Source: Bacteroidota bacterium
GTDB taxonomy: Bacteria; Bacteroidota; Bacteroidia; Chitinophagales; LD1
Direction: 5' to 3'
Length of the DNA stretch: 64,000 bases
Assembly (NCBI GenBank): GCA_018267385.1
Contig: JAFDYN010000003.1
Location: 136,556 to 200,555 of the forward strand
The notes under the pieces were generated by a model. The model was not told the DNA's origin. It did not search any database and saw only the letters and a program-made list of their open reading frames with translations. The position numbers were made by a program, and so were the translations under genes. The first letter of the stretch is position 1. Each line of letters starts with the position of its first letter. Shown one piece after another: positions 44,894 to 54,027 of the stretch.

Positions 44894-45996
44894 TAGTTAT
44901 TAAAGAGGAAGTGCATAATATCGCCATCCTGTACGATATATTCTTTGCCCTCTACGCGCAGCCTGCCTACCTCGCGGCAGGCGGCTTCTGAGCCATACTT
45001 GACGAAGTCTTCGTATGACATGACCTGTGCGCGGATAAATCCTTTCTCAAAATCAGAGTGGATCACACCGGCAGCCTGCGGCGCTTTGAAGCCCTTGTGT
45101 ATCGTCCAGGCGCGTACCTCCTTGACACCTGCAGTGAAGTAGGTCTCGAGACCCAGTACTTTGTAGGCAGCGCGGATCAGCTTATTGAGTCCGGACTCTT
45201 TCAGACCCATATCAGCCAGGAAGGCATCACGGTCTTCCTTGGTCTCCAGTTGAGCGATATCAGACTCGATAGCAGCAGAGATGATGATCACTTCGGCATT
45301 TTCTTTGGCCTCCTGTGCAGCCTGGCGTACTTCTTCCACCCATTGGTTTCCGGTATTGACATCAGACTCAGATACATTGCACACATAGATCACCGGCTTG
45401 GCCGTGAGGAGCTGTATGTCTTCTATGAATCGCTTGTCATCATCAGATACCGGAGCGGTACGGGCCGACTGGCCTGTCTCCAGGTGGTTTTTGTAGATGG
45501 TGAGCACGTCTATGCCTTTCAGCACTTCCTTGTCACCGGTCTTGGTCAGCTTCTTGAGCTTGTCCAGCTTTTTGTCTACAGACTCGAGGTCTTTCAGTTG
45601 TAGCTCGGTGTCTATTACTTCTTTATCACGGCGTGGATTGACCGAGCCGTCTACGTGTATGATATTAGGATCATCAAAGCAGCGCACCACGTGTACGATG
45701 GCGTCTACTGTGCGGATATTCCCGAGAAACTGGTTGCCCAGGCCCTCGCCCTTGCTCGCACCCTTCACCAGGCCTGCTATGTCTACGAACTCTACTGTAG
45801 TAGGGATCACCTTTTGCGGCTGTACGAGCTCCTCCAGCTTATTGAGGCGCTCATCCGGTACTACCACCATGCCTGTATTGGGCTCTATGGTGCAGAAGGG
45901 GAAGTTTGCAGCCTGCGCCTTGCCGGAGCTGATCGCGTTAAACAATGTCGACTTGCCTACATTCGGCAGGCCTACGATACCACATTGAAGAGCCAT
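44893..45996 (-). CDS. ychF: Redox-regulated ATPase YchF
   Basis: 367 residues. Obg-family P-loop protein that binds ATP rather than GTP. G1 is GLPNVGKSTLFN; VDIAGLVKGASKGEGLGNQF is G3 (split VDIAGLVKGASKG); the C-terminal TGS-like domain ends VQDGDIMHFLFNN. Associated with ribosomes and stress response. Single gene. Confidence 0.95.
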   Translation of the reverse strand: MALQCGIVGLPNVGKSTLFNAISSGKAQAANFPFCTIEPNTGMVVVPDERLNKLEELVQPQKVIPTTVEFVDIAGLVKGASKGEGLGNQFLGNIRTVDAIVHVVRCFDDPNIIHVDGSVNPRRDKEVIDTELQLKDLESVDKKLDKLKKLTKTGDKEVLKGIDVLTIYKNHLETGQSARTAPVSDDDKRFIEDIQLLTAKPVIYVCNVSESDVNTGNQWVEEVRQAAQEAKENAEVIIISAAIESDIAQLETKEDRDAFLADMGLKESGLNKLIRAAYKVLGLETYFTAGVKEVRAWTIHKGFKAPQAAGVIHSDFEKGFIRAQVMSYEDFVKYGSEAACREVGRLRVEGKEYIVQDGDIMHFLFNN

Positions 45997-46095
45997 ATCT
46001 TGATTTTTTTGCGGGGCGAAGATAATAATTTGACGGCAATGGTTTTGCCTTTCCGGCTGCGCCCAAAGAATAGCAGGAAAATGGATTTTAGTAAG

Positions 46096-46103
46096 TAAAT
46101 TTG
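46096..46103 (+). promoter_or_regulatory. -7 box TAAATTTG upstream of the toxin-antitoxin pair
   Basis: Exact TAnnTTTG, 12 bases before the antitoxin start; no clear -33 TTG. Confidence 0.4.
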
Positions 46104-46115
46104 TAAAAAGAGATT

Positions 46116-46358
46116 ATGAACACAGTAGTGATCAGGGAGAAGCTCCACGGATATGTAGATAATGGCGATGAAAAGTTGCTGAAACTGCTGTTTGCATTGG
46201 CAAAGGAGTACATCGGCGATGATGACTACGAGTTTACCAGCGATGAGTTGAAGGAATTTGAAAAAAGAAGACAAGATAGGATCAACGGGATGAGCAACGC
46301 TGTGACTTGGGATGAGGCAAAAGCAAAGATCATCAATGGCAATATTTCTGACCTGTGA
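46116..46358 (+). CDS. Antitoxin of a ParE/RelE-type system
   Basis: 80 residues, acidic. The N-terminal part is helical (LLKLLFALAKEYIGDDDYEF); the C-terminal tail VTWDEAKAKIIN is the pattern seen in antitoxins partnered with ParE-type toxins. Overlaps the toxin start by 4 bases (GTGA), the normal coupling in such pairs. Function inferred from the arrangement. Confidence 0.72.
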   Translation: MNTVVIREKLHGYVDNGDEKLLKLLFALAKEYIGDDDYEFTSDELKEFEKRRQDRINGMSNAVTWDEAKAKIINGNISDL

Positions 46359-46642
46359 AATACAAACTGCTGATTCAGCCTGAAGCTTTGCGCGAATTAT
46401 CACAGGCATATAACTGGTACGAAAAACAGCGTACTGATCTAGGTAAGGAACTTATCGCAGAGATCGAGGATTGCTACTCCAGTATCACTCACGATCCGCA
46501 GAGATATGGATTTGTAAGGGGTAGCGAGCATTTTCGACGCATCAGAGTTTTTCGGTTTCCCTATATGATAGTTTACGAGACTGATGAGGAACCCGTGATA
46601 GTAGTAGCCATAGTACATATCAAACAAAATCGCACATTTTAA
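46355..46642 (+). CDS. RelE/ParE-type toxin
   Basis: 95 residues. YKLLIQPEALRELSQAYNWY, LGKELIAEIEDCYSSI, RYGFVRGSEHFRRIRVFRFP and YMIVYETDEEPVIVVAIVH match the ParE/RelE fold, with the basic residues of the RxxRVxRFPY block. Whether it cleaves mRNA or blocks gyrase cannot be told. GTG start. Its stop overlaps the start of the next gene (TAATG). Confidence 0.8.
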   Translation: MKYKLLIQPEALRELSQAYNWYEKQRTDLGKELIAEIEDCYSSITHDPQRYGFVRGSEHFRRIRVFRFPYMIVYETDEEPVIVVAIVHIKQNRTF

Positions 46643-47595
46643 TGAAGAAGAGATCTCACATGAGGACTGCACATTTGTTTATTGCCGTAATAATTTCCTT
46701 TGCAGCGGTGGCCCAGACCAAAACTGCCCCTAAACCCAGTTCCTTTCCCACACTACAAGAGGAAGGTCCCAAGGTACTCGTAGTCACCGCTCACCCGGAT
46801 GACGAGACGGGCATGGCCGCTGTGATCTACAAGATCACCCACCACCTCAATGGCACCGTGGATCAATGTGTAGTGACAAATGGTGAGGCGGGCTACAAAT
46901 ACTCTACCCTGGGCAATGAATACTACGGGCTGGACCTGACAGACCCTGCCGTGGGCCGGGCCAATCTGCCGCGCATCCGCAAGCAGGAGCTGACCAATGC
47001 GGGCAAGATCATAGGCATGCGGCACATCTACTTTCTGGATCAGAAGGATGCACACTATGGGCTGAACGAACGCGAACCGCTGGATACGACCTGGGATGTA
47101 CTCAAGGTGACAACTAAACTCCATGAGCTGCTCACGCAGGAGCATTATGACTTCGTCTTCTGCCTGCTCCCTGTGCCTGAGACACATGGTGGGCACAAAG
47201 CCGCTACAATGCTGGCTCTCGCTGCCGTGAAAGCCCTGAAAGTCACTGACAGGCCGGTCATACTGGGTGTGACAGTTTCATCAAAGACTGATACCGCTCA
47301 AACTCATTTCTCTGAGCTAAAGCAATATGAAGAAACGAAGGTGGTGGGAGATACGGCGCTGTACCGCTTTGATGTGTCTACGCCCTTTGGCTATCTGAAT
47401 AGGCTCAACTACAAGGTAGTAGTCAACTGGGAGATAGCCGAGCATAAATCTCAGGGTACGATGCAGCTGGCCATGAACCAGGGGGACTATGAGAACTTCT
47501 GGCTCTTTGCGCTGAATGCCCAGAGTGCAGATGCGAAATGCAGGAAACTGTTTGAAGAGCTGAAAAAATCCCCTTACAAAGAGCTGAAGTATTGA
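46642..47595 (+). CDS. PIG-L family deacetylase, exported
   Basis: 317 residues. A signal peptide (MRTAHLFIAVIISFAAVAQ; from the ATG at 46660 or the upstream one at 46642) precedes a LmbE-like zinc deacetylase: VVTAHPDDETGMAAV carries the zinc ligands and VPETHGGHKAATM the second ligand. The family removes acetyl from N-acetylglucosamine-type sugars. Being exported, it may act on peptidoglycan or surface glycan. Confidence 0.82.
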   Translation: MKKRSHMRTAHLFIAVIISFAAVAQTKTAPKPSSFPTLQEEGPKVLVVTAHPDDETGMAAVIYKITHHLNGTVDQCVVTNGEAGYKYSTLGNEYYGLDLTDPAVGRANLPRIRKQELTNAGKIIGMRHIYFLDQKDAHYGLNEREPLDTTWDVLKVTTKLHELLTQEHYDFVFCLLPVPETHGGHKAATMLALAAVKALKVTDRPVILGVTVSSKTDTAQTHFSELKQYEETKVVGDTALYRFDVSTPFGYLNRLNYKVVVNWEIAEHKSQGTMQLAMNQGDYENFWLFALNAQSADAKCRKLFEELKKSPYKELKY

Positions 47596-48351
47596 TCAGT
47601 GCCCTTGATAGGGGTCGCGCTGTGGCATGCCGAGCAGTTCCCGGATCTTTTTATCCATCAGGTACTCTATGCCCGGCAGGCCGCCGGCAGATATATAGGC
47701 TATCTTGCCATCCAGCCCGATGATCACGTTGAGCGGGAAGGCTACAGCCTTGTACATGCGCACAGCTTCATAGGCCTCAGGTATCACCGCATAGTTGAAT
47801 GGATGCCGCTCCATAAAGCTGTCTGCTATCTCCGGATAGTCAAAGGTAGGGGCTATAAATACGATATCTGCCCGCTCCTTATACCGTTCCTGCAGGCGAT
47901 TGAGATCCTCTATCTCGTCTATACACGGCCTGCAGGTGCTAAACCAGAAATTCAGCACGATCACTTTGCGGCCTTTGAGGTCCGCCAGGTCATAAGTGAC
48001 GGAGTCGGTCAGATCTGTACCTGATATTTCCGGAGCATCATCGCCCACCTTTAGGCCTGTGGCCGGTGCGGTACTGGTAGATGAGATAACAGCGAGGTTG
48101 GTATTGTTCTCAGATTTCTTGACATGTACCAGGGTGAATTCTTTGATCATGCCCTTGTCATCTTTGACCGGCTTGAACTGATACTCGCCTGACATGACCA
48201 CCTGATAAAATTCCAGCTTGGTGAGGCGATGGCCGGTCGAGTCACGTATCACAGAGTTTTCGTCTACAGCATAGCTCGTCTTGGTCACGGTCTGGGCAGA
48301 GAGGACATGGCACACTATCAGCGCAAAGAATAAAGGGAGCAGGTTTTTCAT
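47596..48351 (-). CDS. TlpA-like thioredoxin-fold protein
   Basis: 251 residues. Signal peptide (KNLLPLFFALIVCHVLSAQ), a N-terminal domain of about 80 residues, then a thioredoxin fold with the redox motif STCRPC in VLNFWFSTCRPCIDEIE and the cis-Pro region AVAFPLNVIIG. An envelope thiol-disulfide oxidoreductase of the TlpA/ResA class. Confidence 0.85.
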   Translation of the reverse strand: MKNLLPLFFALIVCHVLSAQTVTKTSYAVDENSVIRDSTGHRLTKLEFYQVVMSGEYQFKPVKDDKGMIKEFTLVHVKKSENNTNLAVISSTSTAPATGLKVGDDAPEISGTDLTDSVTYDLADLKGRKVIVLNFWFSTCRPCIDEIEDLNRLQERYKERADIVFIAPTFDYPEIADSFMERHPFNYAVIPEAYEAVRMYKAVAFPLNVIIGLDGKIAYISAGGLPGIEYLMDKKIRELLGMPQRDPYQGH

Positions 48352-48388
48352 TATATCATTAAAGCACTAAACACAAAATTCTACACAA

Positions 48389-49108
48389 TCACTCATAGAT
48401 ACTCCTGACCACTATGCTGGCCATAGCACATCCGAATACAGCCGGCATATACGATATTGTACCTACTATGGACTTTTTAGGGCCTCCTTCGGTCACTATC
48501 ATGCGTTTCTCAGCAGGTCTCTCAGCAGACCAGACTACCTTGATACCCCTGCGGATACCGGAGCGGTGCAATCTTTTCCTGACATGATACGCTAGTTTGC
48601 AATTATATGTTACGGCGATATCTGATATTTTGACCTGGGTAGGGTCTACCTTGCTGCCGGCGCCCATCGAGCTGGCCACAGGTATACCATGCTCATAGCA
48701 CTCCCTGATCAGGTTAGCCTTGGAGGTCAGCGTATCTATGCAGTCGGCTACATAGTCAAATTTAGTGCTTTTCAGCAGCTCAGGAGTATTGGTCGGATTG
48801 ATAAATTCGTTAATAATCGTCAGGTCGAGGTCGGGATTGATATCCAGCAGGCGTGCGCCGAGCACCATCGCCTTAGACTGGCCATCCGTACTCACCAGGG
48901 CCGGTACCTGGCGGTTTCTATTGCTGGCCTCTACCACGTCGGCATCTACTATGGTCATATGGCCTACGCCCGACCGGGCTATCATCTCAGCGCAGATACC
49001 ACCCACGCCGCCCAGCCCTACCACCAGCACATGTGCATCCATCAGCTTCTTTATTGCGTCTTGACCGAGTAGGAGGTCTGTACGCGTCATCCATTGGGGT
49101 ATCGACAT
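48389..49108 (-). CDS. tcdA: tRNA threonylcarbamoyladenosine dehydratase
   Basis: 239 residues. ThiF/E1-like ATP-binding fold: VVGLGGVGGICAEMIARSGV is the nucleotide loop, TIVDADVVEASNRNRQV and VADCIDTLTSKANLI follow. Converts t6A37 to cyclic ct6A in tRNA. Single gene next to a divergent protease. Confidence 0.9.
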   Translation of the reverse strand: MSIPQWMTRTDLLLGQDAIKKLMDAHVLVVGLGGVGGICAEMIARSGVGHMTIVDADVVEASNRNRQVPALVSTDGQSKAMVLGARLLDINPDLDLTIINEFINPTNTPELLKSTKFDYVADCIDTLTSKANLIRECYEHGIPVASSMGAGSKVDPTQVKISDIAVTYNCKLAYHVRKRLHRSGIRRGIKVVWSAERPAEKRMIVTEGGPKKSIVGTISYMPAVFGCAMASIVVRSIYE

Positions 49109-49227
49109 CTACGACATTAAGTTTGTAATACAATTTTAATAAAGGCGTTTATATTTTATAGAGGCAAATTTTAATTTAGATTTATCAATCTGTCCACTTG
49201 ACAAAAGGGTACCACTTGTACATCCAC

Positions 49228-51069
49228 ATGAGAGCGTTTGTCGTCACCTGCCTGATGATGTGGACATTATCGTCTTCCGCCGGCAGTGATGCTTTCCTTA
49301 TCCGGTTGAATCTCAATGAGTCAGATAGCTTTAGCCTGAAAGTGGAGATAGTATCTCCGCATCTCGACCTTGACAAGGTACGTTTCGTTCTGCCATCGAA
49401 TGTACCCGGCTGCATCTCTGAGCTAAAGACCGGCAAGCTGCTTTCAGGCATAAAAGCTCTGGACAGCGCAGGGCGGGAGCTGACCGTGACCCGCCTCTCG
49501 CTCAATGAGTTTGAGATAAATCAGGCCCGCTCCCTCAGCCGCATTGAATATATCATACACGATTCATGGCACTATCAGGAGCCGTCTATACTGATGAGGC
49601 AGCTGGGCACCAGTTTCGTGAGGAGCAAGCATTTTCTCATCAATTTTCATGCAGTAGCAGGCTACTTGGAGGGTTACGAAAGTTCGCCCTACCGCCTTGA
49701 GATCATTCGTCCGGACTCTATGTATGGCCATTCGGCTATCGGGCTCGGCCCTGCTGGCCGCACAGATACCGCCGCTGTGGCCAGCTATCTGGCCTTGCTG
49801 GATAATCCGGTGATGTACAACAGAGAGAAGGAGACCGGATTTATAGTAGGCAAAACACACTATCACATCTGTCTCTGGTCCGAGCATGATATGGTCAAGG
49901 TCAGGGATATTGCCAGGGTGCTGCAATCTGTGAGTGAAGGGGCGGATGCCTTCTGCGGAGGATTCAATGTCAAAGACTACTATTTTCTCGTGCACTATGC
50001 CGATCCCTCGCGAAACGGGGTACGCAAAGAGGACGAGTATGGCGCTGTAGAGCACTCGGCATCCTCTGTTTACTATTTCTCAGAGGGTAGTGATGGTTCT
50101 AAACTAGTGCGTGACCTGCAGCTCACGGCATCACATGAGTTGTTTCACCTCTTCGAGCCGATCAATATGAAGACGGATATGACCAGTAAGCTCAACCTAC
50201 GAGCCAAAATGCAGACAGGCAATCTGTGGATATACGAGGGCTTCACAGAATACTTTTCGCTGCTGATGCAGTATCGCAAAGAGCTCCTGACAGAGCAGGA
50301 GTTTATCACTGAGATCAGAAATAAGATCAGCCTGGCGTCTTTCTACGAACCGTACTCACTGACTGACGAAAGTGAAAGGTGCTACCTGGACGGCAACGAA
50401 CGCGGCTACCAAAACTTCTACTACAAAGGTGCAGTGATGGCCATGATGCTGGACCTGCGCATCATGAAGCTGAGCAAAGGAGAGCAGACACTCGAGTCTG
50501 TGATGATGGATATCAAAAATAATACGCGTGCCAACTATGTGCTCAAAGATGAAAATGTGATCACTGAGATGGTCAAGTATTCCTATCCTGAGGTGCAGGA
50601 TTTTTTTGATAAGTATGTGAAAGATACCCTCCGCGTAGACTACAATGAATACCTCTCTACATTGGGCTGGAAATATGAAGCCCAGCGGGTAGACACCGAG
50701 CGCCTCTTCGTCAATGCACAGTACAGGTATACAAAGGCGAGCAAGGAATACTATGTGACCAATGTGACACTAGACCAGATAGGCATGCGGGAGGGCGATA
50801 TACTCGTGGCGATCAATGGTAAACCGGTGACCAAAGAGAATTTCCAAAGCATGCTGGAGAAATACTCTGACAAAAACTCTACTAAGGATGTGACTTTCAC
50901 AGTCAAAAGGGGAGGAGTGGAGATGGACCTGACAGGCCCTCCGCTCACTGTGACCCGCAATCAGAAGAATATCATAGCTGTGGAAAAGAAGGTAGACTCG
51001 GAAAAGAAGGCCTACCGCAAGCGGTACTCCTCCGGTGCCCTCCACAAAAATAAAATGTACAAGCAGTAG
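49228..51069 (+). CDS. M61-family peptidase with PDZ domain
   Basis: About 613 residues with a signal peptide (MRAFVVTCLMMWTLSSSAG). The zinc motif is His303 in SHELFHLFEP (HExxH), with the third ligand Glu in WIYEGFTEYFS. The C-terminal part (about 500-590) is a PDZ domain (VTLDQIGMREGDILVAING). These are glycyl-aminopeptidase-like metalloproteases of the envelope. The ATG at 49228 starts the signal peptide; a TTG ten codons upstream is less likely. Confidence 0.85.
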   Translation: MRAFVVTCLMMWTLSSSAGSDAFLIRLNLNESDSFSLKVEIVSPHLDLDKVRFVLPSNVPGCISELKTGKLLSGIKALDSAGRELTVTRLSLNEFEINQARSLSRIEYIIHDSWHYQEPSILMRQLGTSFVRSKHFLINFHAVAGYLEGYESSPYRLEIIRPDSMYGHSAIGLGPAGRTDTAAVASYLALLDNPVMYNREKETGFIVGKTHYHICLWSEHDMVKVRDIARVLQSVSEGADAFCGGFNVKDYYFLVHYADPSRNGVRKEDEYGAVEHSASSVYYFSEGSDGSKLVRDLQLTASHELFHLFEPINMKTDMTSKLNLRAKMQTGNLWIYEGFTEYFSLLMQYRKELLTEQEFITEIRNKISLASFYEPYSLTDESERCYLDGNERGYQNFYYKGAVMAMMLDLRIMKLSKGEQTLESVMMDIKNNTRANYVLKDENVITEMVKYSYPEVQDFFDKYVKDTLRVDYNEYLSTLGWKYEAQRVDTERLFVNAQYRYTKASKEYYVTNVTLDQIGMREGDILVAINGKPVTKENFQSMLEKYSDKNSTKDVTFTVKRGGVEMDLTGPPLTVTRNQKNIIAVEKKVDSEKKAYRKRYSSGALHKNKMYKQ

Positions 51070-51072
51070 CTA

Positions 51073-51441
51073 ATGCCTCCACTCAAGCCGGCCTCTGTGG
51101 CATCCGCTATCCTCCACTGCCGCTGCCCTCGCTGCCATGAGGGTGACCTCTTTGTCCATCCGGGCCACTATCATCTCAGCGGCCTGCTGGATATGCCTGA
51201 TACATGCCCGGTGTGCGGCAGGGATATACAGATAGAGCCTGGCTTCTATCTCGGAGCTATGTGGATCAGCTATCCTATCGTGATGGTGCTACTCATCGTA
51301 TCGCTGCTGGTATCTTACCTCGTTTTCCGGCTAGACCTGCTGGTTTCCTTTGGCATAGCCCTGGCACTGCTGCTGGTGCTGCTGCCACTCATACTGCGCT
51401 ACTCACGGGTGCTGTTTCTGTATTTGTTTGCACGGGACTGA
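51073..51441 (+). CDS. DUF983 membrane protein
   Basis: 122 residues. Two CxxC pairs (RCPRCHEGDLF and CPVCGRD) lie before two transmembrane helices (YPIVMVLLIVSLLVSYLVF, FGIALALLLVLLPLILRYS). Matches the DUF983 family. Begins 3 bases after the protease stop. Role unknown. Confidence 0.82.
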   Translation: MPPLKPASVASAILHCRCPRCHEGDLFVHPGHYHLSGLLDMPDTCPVCGRDIQIEPGFYLGAMWISYPIVMVLLIVSLLVSYLVFRLDLLVSFGIALALLLVLLPLILRYSRVLFLYLFARD

Positions 51442-51522
51442 GAGCGCTAACTATATGGAACTAGCAAGTCGTTTTAGATGTTATTCAAACTTGTTTGTAT
51501 CTTAGTAGAATAAAGAATCACA

Positions 51523-51732
51523 GTGATAATAGCATTTAATACGATCGTCCAGAATATCGTCAAGGAGGTAGAGAAATTTGACGAGTTGGAGCAGCAGGCT
51601 ATTTTGGCAATGTTGCGTGCGCGCAATTTTAAAAAAACAGATCTAGGTCCATTCGTCAAAAGAAAGGCTCGGATCAGTATGGAAACTATAGATGCTATCA
51701 AGCACAAATCTCGCCGCAATGCGGGTAAATAG
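51523..51732 (+). CDS. Small antitoxin-like protein of the PIN pair
   Basis: 69 residues from a GTG start. Helical N-terminus (VQNIVKEVEKFDELEQQAIL) and a basic C-terminus (RNFKKTDLGPFVKRK). Overlaps the following PIN gene by 14 bases, the usual arrangement for VapBC-like systems. Family not recognised precisely. Confidence 0.55.
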   Translation: MIIAFNTIVQNIVKEVEKFDELEQQAILAMLRARNFKKTDLGPFVKRKARISMETIDAIKHKSRRNAGK

Positions 51733-52147
51733 ATTTGTATTAGACACCAATGTCTGGATCAGTTATATCATTACCGGCACGGAACAGTGATTATACGACG
51801 GCGTAAAGGAAGGCTCATTCACCATTTATATTTGCAGGGAACTGCTCGAAGAGCTGGAACGTGTACTTACTTATCCTCAGCTTTCCAAGTATGGAGTTAA
51901 TGCGCCTAAGGTGCTCCGATTTATTCAGGAAGTAGGAGTAATGCATGAATTGCAGTACCCAATAAAACGATATATACCCGAAGACTCGGATGATAATTAT
52001 ATTGTCGCATTGGCACTTCAAACTAATTCCGGTTTTATCACCAGCGGCGACAAGCATATTTTATCCCAAAAGGAAATTTTGGAAGAGAAGTTTAAGAAGC
52101 TTAAAATACTGACCAGGTCGGAATTTGAAGAAAGAGTTTTCAAATAG
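51719..52147 (+). pseudogene. PIN-domain toxin interrupted by an in-frame TGA
   Basis: The frame from the ATG at 51719 codes a complete PIN domain: MRVNRFVLDTNVWISYI holds the first Asp, RELLEELERVL the Glu, EDSDDNYIVALAL and ITSGDKHILS the later Asps. A TGA at 51788-51790 stops it after 23 residues; everything after it stays open to a TAG at 52147 with all acidic residues intact. A restart at ATG 51911 would give only the last 78 residues. A nonsense mutation, sequencing error or programmed read-through would each fit. Confidence 0.75.
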
Positions 52148-52172
52148 CTGATCAATAAACACGGAGCAATAC

Positions 52173-52202
52173 AAAAAACCGGAGCATTAACTCCGGCTTT
52201 TG
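52173..52202. terminator. Bidirectional rho-independent terminator
   Basis: Stem CCGGAG/CTCCGG with a 6-base loop (CATTAA), flanked by a run of A on one side and T on the other. It lies 46 bases downstream of the sucC stop on the reverse strand and downstream of the PIN gene on the forward strand. Confidence 0.8.
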
Positions 52203-52247
52203 ATCTTTTGTATCCAGACAGCTGCCACCCGGCAACTGTCAAAACAT

Positions 52248-53459
52248 TTACGCAAGTGCTTTCTTTACTTCTTCTGCTGCTTCTTTCAGCTGGATAGCAG
52301 ATTGTACTTTCAGGCCTGATTTGTCTATCAGTTCCTTTGCTTCTTTGGCGTTAGTTCCTTGCAGGCGCACGATGATAGGCACCGGTATATTGCCTATAGA
52401 CTTGTAGGCGTCTACGATACCCTGCGCCACACGGTCGCAGCGTACGATACCACCAAAGATATTGACGAGGATAGCCTTTACATTCGGGTCACGCAGGATG
52501 ATGCGGAATGCCTTCTCCACGCGCTCTGCGTTAGCAGTACCACCTACGTCCAGGAAGTTGGCCGGAGAGCCGCCGGAGAGCTGGATCATATCCATGGTAG
52601 CCATGGCCAGGCCGGCACCGTTTACCATACAGCCTACGTTGCCGTCCAGCTTTACATAGTTGAGTTCTGCATCAGCAGCCTCGGTCTCGGTAGGGTCTTC
52701 TTCGTTCAGGTCGCGCAGCGCCAGCAGGTCAGGGTGACGATAGAGTGCATTGTCATCCAGGCCCAGCTTGCAGTCTACTGCCAGTATCTTGTTGTCAGAT
52801 GTCTTGAGGCACGGATTGATCTCTACCATGCTCGCATCGGTAGAGAGGTAGGTCTTGTACAGCGCCTTGATAAATTTGACCATTTCTTTGAAAGCGTTAC
52901 CTGAGAGGCCCAGGTTGAATGCCATCTTGCGGCACTGGAAGTCCTGTAATCCCACAGACGGGTCTACCCACTCCTTATGTACTTTCTCAGGCGTGTGTGC
53001 AGCTACCTCCTCTATATCCATACCACCCTCTGTAGAGTAGATGAATACATTCTTGCCCGTACCGCGGTCCAGCAGCATAGAGATGTAGAGCTCCTTGGTC
53101 TCGCTCTCGCCCGGATAGTATACATCCTGTGCTACGAGTACCTTTGTTACTTTCTTGCCCGCAGCGCCGGTCTGTATCGTGACCAGTGTACCACCGAGCA
53201 GGTTGGTAGATATTTCCTTTACTTTATCGTGGTTCTTGGCCAGTGCCACACCGTTCTGGTCGGTGCCTTGTATCTTGCCTTTGCCACGGCCACCGGCGTG
53301 TATCTGGCTCTTGACTACTACCCAGTCACTGTTGTATTTTTCCTTTAGTGTTTGTGCTGCAGCTACAGCCTCCTCAGGAGTAGTGGCTACGATACCCTCC
53401 TGTATGACGGCGCCGTTCTTCTTGAGAAGTTCCTTCGCCTGATATTCGTGTAAATTCAT
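52248..53459 (-). CDS. sucC: Succinate-CoA ligase, beta subunit
   Basis: About 403 residues. ATP-grasp subunit of succinyl-CoA synthetase in the TCA cycle. MNLHEYQAKELLKKNGA is the typical start; VVKSQIHAGGRGKGK, TEGGMDIEEVA, VEINPCL and NIFGGIVRCD follow. The ATG at 53459 is chosen because family sequence begins there; upstream frame is not conserved. No sucD is next to it. Confidence 0.95.
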   Translation of the reverse strand: MNLHEYQAKELLKKNGAVIQEGIVATTPEEAVAAAQTLKEKYNSDWVVVKSQIHAGGRGKGKIQGTDQNGVALAKNHDKVKEISTNLLGGTLVTIQTGAAGKKVTKVLVAQDVYYPGESETKELYISMLLDRGTGKNVFIYSTEGGMDIEEVAAHTPEKVHKEWVDPSVGLQDFQCRKMAFNLGLSGNAFKEMVKFIKALYKTYLSTDASMVEINPCLKTSDNKILAVDCKLGLDDNALYRHPDLLALRDLNEEDPTETEAADAELNYVKLDGNVGCMVNGAGLAMATMDMIQLSGGSPANFLDVGGTANAERVEKAFRIILRDPNVKAILVNIFGGIVRCDRVAQGIVDAYKSIGNIPVPIIVRLQGTNAKEAKELIDKSGLKVQSAIQLKEAAEEVKKALA

Positions 53460-53509
53460 GAGTGAAATTTTAGTAAGCCCGACGAAGGTAATCCAATGAC
53501 GGAATAATG

Positions 53510-53517
53510 CAAAAATA
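53510..53517 (-). promoter_or_regulatory. -7 box TATTTTTG of sucC
   Basis: Exact TAnnTTTG on the reverse strand, giving a leader of about 45 bases. The inverted repeat GTGAAA-N6-TTTCAC (53536-53553) lies at the -33 position and could be an operator. Confidence 0.5.
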
Positions 53518-53622
53518 CGGTGTGAATAAATGATGGTGAAACGCATATTTCACATTTTGGCAAAAACATCTTAAAAAGCCCCGCTTTCATTGATTATTCC
53601 GTCAATTTCTGCCTCAAAAAAA

Positions 53623-53651
53623 TTGGAAAAGTGAAATATTCTTTATATTTG
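53623..53651 (+). promoter_or_regulatory. Strong promoter TTG-N18-TATATTTG
   Basis: TTG at 53623-53625, 18 bases, then TATATTTG at 53644-53651: a full match to the Bacteroidota consensus. It lies 20 bases before the ATG of a 30-codon gene. Confidence 0.7.
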
Positions 53652-53671
53652 CAGTATAAAATTTTTGAGCT

Positions 53672-53764
53672 ATGTCTAGTGATATGTTGATTTTCATCGT
53701 GACAATAGCCGTGGTAATGGCATCATTCGGTGGAGTGATGCTGCGCAACAGAATGAACGGGTAG
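53672..53764 (+). CDS. 30-residue single-pass membrane peptide
   Basis: MSSDMLIFIVTIAVVMASFG then GVMLRNRMNG: one hydrophobic helix and a short basic tail. It is too short for most gene callers, but has a consensus promoter 20 bases upstream and ATG/TAG ends. It stands alone between divergent sucC and the ACP-KS operon. Function unknown. Confidence 0.62.
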   Translation: MSSDMLIFIVTIAVVMASFGGVMLRNRMNG

Positions 53765-54027
53765 TTTCTTTTTGATCATCCGGGCAGCGTTCTAACCCTT
53801 CTGCCCAGTTCAAAAACCCGATCTTCTTTCGCCACCCCGGTTGCCTCTCAAATGACCCGGCCCTTCGCCAGGATAGAGATTTTTTTTGCCGGTTTATCGG
53901 TAAAAGAATCTCAGAAATGGTGAAGAGCCGCCGCAAAGGTTTGTTGTGCCTACATATACCTATATTTTCCGACATCCTGATTAGGTTTTGTTTCCTACTT
54001 TCGCCATTCTAAAACTAATAGCGAAAG

